Origin: Mariannaea sp. PMI_226
Lineage: Eukaryota > Ascomycota > Sordariomycetes > Hypocreales > Nectriaceae
Assembly (NCBI GenBank): GCA_024336345.1
Contig: JANFOG010000016.1
Span: 806,001 to 870,000, forward strand
DNA: 64,000 nt
Direction: 5' to 3'
The translations under genes were made by a program, and so were the position numbers. The notes under the pieces are model-generated. The model did no database searches. It had not been told where the DNA came from and was given only the letters and a program-made list of their open reading frames with translations. Positions within the stretch are counted from its first letter, which is position 1, and each line of letters starts with the position of its first letter. This document shows, piece after piece, positions 60,340-64,000 of the stretch.

Positions 60340-63300
60340 GTTATTATATTCCTAGATAGCCTATTGTGTATTTGCCATATCCTCTTTTGGAATCTATTGG
60401 TTATATTCTGTTGGCTAACCTTATTATTTGATTAAATAGTGAGTTTCTTTTTATATTTTCTTTTTATCTTTAATTGCTTTAATTTCTTATTTTGGATTAT
60501 TATCCTCTAGATTAGGCATTGGCAAGGGTTTGCCTTTCTTTTAGTTTTAAATTGCCTATAGTTCTAGGAGGCTAATGTAGAATATATTATGAATCCTTGA
60601 GTATTTTTCTAGTAGGGCTATCCTATATGCCTATTTTCCAATCGCCTTAAGCACTCTAAGTGGGCCAATATAGTGAGGGTGTAGCTTTCTCTTTTCTCCT
60701 TTAAGTCTTAGGTTCCTTGTTGATAGGCCCACTAGGTTGCCTCTTTATAATTGTAGTGGTGTATGTGTATTATTATAGTATTTTGCCTGCCGATCGGTGG
60801 CCATTTGCTAGGTATTCTTTAGTGTTTCCCGGAGGTCTTGCAGTCATTTCACTTATGCATAGGTCTTTAGTATTTCGACCTATTTGAATGTGATTCCCTC
60901 TCTTATATAGAAGTTAGATTTGTAGTTATATAGGGCATTGTTAGCAGATGTCCCTATAGTTGCGTTCTTTACATTATTATATGCAAATTGCGCTATGTGA
61001 AGCAGGGCTGCCCAATTTGACTAATTACTATTAATAAAGTATTGTAGGTAATGCTCTAAGGTCTGGTTTATCCGCTCTATTTGCCCGTCGGTTTGGAGGT
61101 GAAATGCTATAGAAAGCCTCCATTTTACCCAAAAGATATAGCATAATTCTAACCAGAACTCGCTTATAAAGACTGATCCTTAATCTGAGATAATACCCTC
61201 CGGCGGCCCGAAAACTAGCTTAACTTCCCGATGGAATAGCTCGGCTAGGTCTATTGCTATAAGGGTTATAGCTACCAATAGGAATAGGGAGTATTTGGTG
61301 AAGTAGTCAATAATAATGAGAATTGCATCAACCTCCTTTCCCTACCACTATATAGGCGGCAGTCCTATAATGAAGTCTATTGTGATTTTGGCCTAGGGTC
61401 CCCTAGGAATTGGCAAGGATTCGAGGGTGCCATATAGGCAATGCCTTCTAGCTATCATCCCTTAGTATATTGTGCAGGTCTGCATATAATCTTCTATATC
61501 CTTGTGGATTCCCTTCTAGTGGAATTTCTGTTGGATTAGTTCTAGGGTTCTATTGGCCCCAAAATGACCTACTAGGGGGTTATTGTGGTATAGGTTTAGG
61601 ATCTTCTATTGTACACTAGGTTCTATAGGCATAAATATCCGGCCTCTGAATCTTAGGAGGCCCCCTGGGTCAATGGACCATTTGTCCCCATCTCGGCAGG
61701 GTTTTGTGGCTACTAATGTCGCCCGTCGCTTGGTTATCTTGGCGTCCTTATTCTGAAGGTGCTATATTAATTTTTCTAGTGGCTTAGAGGGAGCTTCGTC
61801 AAGACTCTTCTCTTTAAAGAGGGCTCTCTTTGCCTTCTTTTATAGGATTTATTATTCGCGACTAACTCGTCTCTGGACCCAGTCTGTCCATCATTCTGGG
61901 TTCAGCGCCCTTTCGGCAGCCTTTCCCCTAATATAAGCGGAGGTTTCCTTTAAGCCTTCTAAAAGCATCTTGCTTGATTTGTTCTGGCAAGCTGGGGTTA
62001 TCTCGTCCCCTAAAGACATTTTGTCACGCTTGGACTGGCTTAAAGCTAGGGTATTTTCCGCCCTTAAAGATATCTTGCCACGCTTCCTAAGGGCGCTGCC
62101 TCTTCGAGTTACAGCCTGTACCCTCCTTAGTCTGCCCTATAGAGCTGTAATTAGGTCGTTATTCGCCACCGTTTCGCCCTTATAATCTGGCCTTCTCGAT
62201 AGTGCATCCGCTGGGTTGCTCTTTTCTACTTAATGTTTAATTATAAATCTATATGGTATTAAATATATATACTATCATACTTAGCGTTTATTCAATTTGG
62301 TATTCTTTATAAATACTTATAAGTTCTGGTGGTTACTAAGGACTTTTACTAAAATTGCCGACCCTTTAAGGTAGTGTCGCCAGTGTTTAAATGACTTAAT
62401 TATAGCCATTAGCTCTTGATCTGGTGTTCTATAGTTAAGTTCGGGTCCCTTGAACTTGCGAGACCAGAATGCAATTGGGTGGTAGCTGCCTTTATTATCT
62501 GGTTGTGATAGAATTCCTATTATAGCAAATTTGGATATATCTATTTTCATTTAGATAGGTAGGATGGGGTTAAAGTGGTAAAGTAAAGGCGTCTGCTAAA
62601 AGGCGGTAATTAGCTCTTAAAATGCCTGCCTTTTGCTATTATTTAGCAATATTAAGTTGGCTTTTCTTCCATTTGTACTCCCTTTAAGCAATACATATAG
62701 GGGAGCGGCAATCCTAAAGTAATTAAAGATAAAGCGATAATAGAAGTTGCAAAACCTAAGGAATACTTATATCTCCCGGAATGATATTAGTTCCTTCCGT
62801 TCTGTTACCGTCTTTACCCGGCTAGGATCCATCGAAACCCTATCGATAGATAGGAGAAACCCTAGGAATTCTACCTCCTTTTGATAGAAAGTGCATTTTG
62901 ATGGCTTTGCAAATAGCTCTGCCTTCCGCATGCGGTCTAAGATTTCCTTAAGGTGCTTTGTATATGATTCTCGATCCTTTGAGAAGATGAGAATGTCATC
63001 TAGATAGACAATATAGATAGTATTTACTAGGCCTTGTAGGGCTTGGTGGATATAGCTTTGGAAGGTGGCAGGTGCATTAGTTAGGCCAAAAGGCATGACT
63101 AGATACTCAAAGTGACCATATTGTGTGCGAAATGCTATCTTCCATTTATCTCCTTCCTTAATGTGAATATAATAGTAAGCTTCTTTAATATCAATCTTAG
63201 AGAAATATCTTGCGCCTTGTATATGGTCCATAATCTCCGAAACCAAGGGTAAAGGGTACCGATTCTTCTCCATAACCTTATTAAGACCCCGGTAGTCTAT

Positions 63301-64000
63301 ACATAATCTGAGGCTTCCATCCTTCTTAGGGACAAATAGAATAGGGGCCCCTGCTGGGCTCTTAGAAGCTCGAATCCTCCCTTTAGCTAGGTTTTCTTAT
63401 AGATATTCCCATAATTCCTTAAGCTCTATTTAGGACAGTGGATAGATTGGGCCATATAGTGGGTTCTGGTTGGGTATTAGGTCTATTGTATGATCGGTCA
63501 TCTTATGGGGCGGTAGTATGCCCGCATTTTGGTCATTAAAGACATTAAGGAAGTTACATAACTTAGGTGGTATATTTGCAATTCGGGGGCTTTTCTCCTC
63601 TTCTTCGCCTGGTAATAGGTAGCCTTCAGGTGTTGGTATAATTGCTAAGGCTCTCGCGCCATTTCGGCAGAAGCATGCAAGCTTGTGTGGAGGTAGTATT
63701 TTTGCTATTTCCCATATCTATTTAAACCACCATTATTCCCCGTGTGGATCTAATATAATGCGTTTATCCATTAGTGTTATATTTAACAAAAGGATAGGGA
63801 TTCCCCCGGGGTTTAGGTCTGTTTTGATGCCAATATATAACTATATAAATATATATTCCCGTCCCTTGAAGTCTATTATAATAATAGGAACCTGCTAATT
63901 CCATTGGAGCTTAAGTGGTGTTTCCCCCATAATTGTGAGCTTAGGTTACTTTACGGCAATAGGCTTAAGACCTAATTGGATTGCGAACCTCTTGCTAATA
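60340..64000 (-). pseudogene. G3 pol: protease end, RT, RNase H, integrase, chromodomain
   Basis: A minus-strand chromovirus-type polyprotein, entering from the right edge. A protease-RT linker lies at about 63,600-63,350 ([34 protein letters not shown]). RT, 63,273-62,767 without a stop, has [32 protein letters not shown] and VYLDDILIF with both catalytic Asp kept. RNase H is at about 62,550-62,317 (HPIAFWSRKFKGPELNY). Integrase at about 61,480-60,790 has IDFIIGLPP, GIISD and DGQIERINQTLEHYL. GPY-like and chromodomain sequence at about 60,690-60,400 reads HPHYIGPLRVLKAIGK and HYLIK with the Trp mutated. It has few stops, all of RIP type, and is probably inactive but recent. Confidence 0.88.

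Larger units (their letters stand above)
58586..64000 (-). mobile_element. Ty3/gypsy chromodomain retrotransposon G3, 3' part
   Basis: The 3' portion of a minus-strand gypsy element that continues past the right edge: a short 3' LTR, polypurine tract, antisense cysteine gene, then chromodomain, integrase, RNase H, RT and the end of the protease region. It is far less mutated than G1 and G2. RT keeps YLDD and integrase keeps recognisable D, D and E positions. It therefore inserted later or passed through fewer RIP cycles. Confidence 0.9.

Noticed and set aside
1..64000. tRNA, rRNA, CRISPR arrays, bacterial-type operons or plasmid origins
   Set aside because: No candidate was seen by eye. The sequence is eukaryotic and repeat-derived. 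A covariance-model search would be needed to exclude a degraded tRNA-derived element.

Overview
This window comes from a filamentous ascomycete (Pezizomycotina). It is a repeat-dense, AT-rich block that has been heavily mutated by repeat-induced point mutation (RIP). Almost every difference between repeat copies is C-to-T or G-to-A. Nearly every in-frame stop is TAA, TAG or TGA where the family has Gln, Trp or Arg. The only ordinary host genes form one GC-normal island at about 17.2-20.6 kb. Their short GT-AG introns (49-66 bp), the Fot1/pogo DNA transposons, the Tad-like LINE and the RIP all fit this group. I cannot name the species.

Layout. (1) 1-17,235: a Fot1/pogo transposon (Fot1-A, minus strand) split by two copies of a chromodomain Ty3/gypsy element, called G1 here. 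G1-1 runs off the left edge and ends at 7,374. G1-2 is complete at 7,557-16,108, with 430-bp LTRs and a GGAAG target duplication. (2) 17,236-20,578: an intact eight-exon MFS sugar transporter (minus) and, divergently, a GH35/GH42-type beta-galactosidase gene cut off after about 162 codons. (3) 20,578-28,583: G1 fragments around a Tad-like LINE (21,307 to about 26,260) and an unassigned 1.8-kb segment. (4) 28,586-57,930: a second Fot1-like element (Fot1-B). It is split by a 13.74-kb gypsy element (G2, minus strand), which is itself split by another full 13.74-kb G2 copy. Both G2 insertions have perfect 5-bp target duplications (CTATT outer, ATATT inner), and removing them restores the Fot1-B reading frame. 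(5) 57,931-58,585: another G1 fragment. (6) 58,586-64,000: the 3' half of a third, lightly mutated chromodomain gypsy element (G3, minus strand), which continues past the window.

Most interesting content. In both chromodomain gypsy families an extra cysteine-rich gene lies antisense between the end of pol and the 3' LTR. In G1 it has Zn2Cys6-like spacing followed by a coiled coil. In G3 it is a three-intron gene with another cysteine pattern. The two G1 copies share gag-pol but carry different versions of this antisense gene together with a different U3, so the antisense gene and its adjoining promoter region appear to have been exchanged as a module. G2 is unusually long because about 6 kb follows integrase, including a long open frame that I do not recognise. 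The transporter and beta-galactosidase look like a former divergent sugar-use pair of which only the transporter survives.

All repeat genes here are degraded. Coordinates of broken ORFs are approximate, and domain calls come from reading short conserved motifs by eye.
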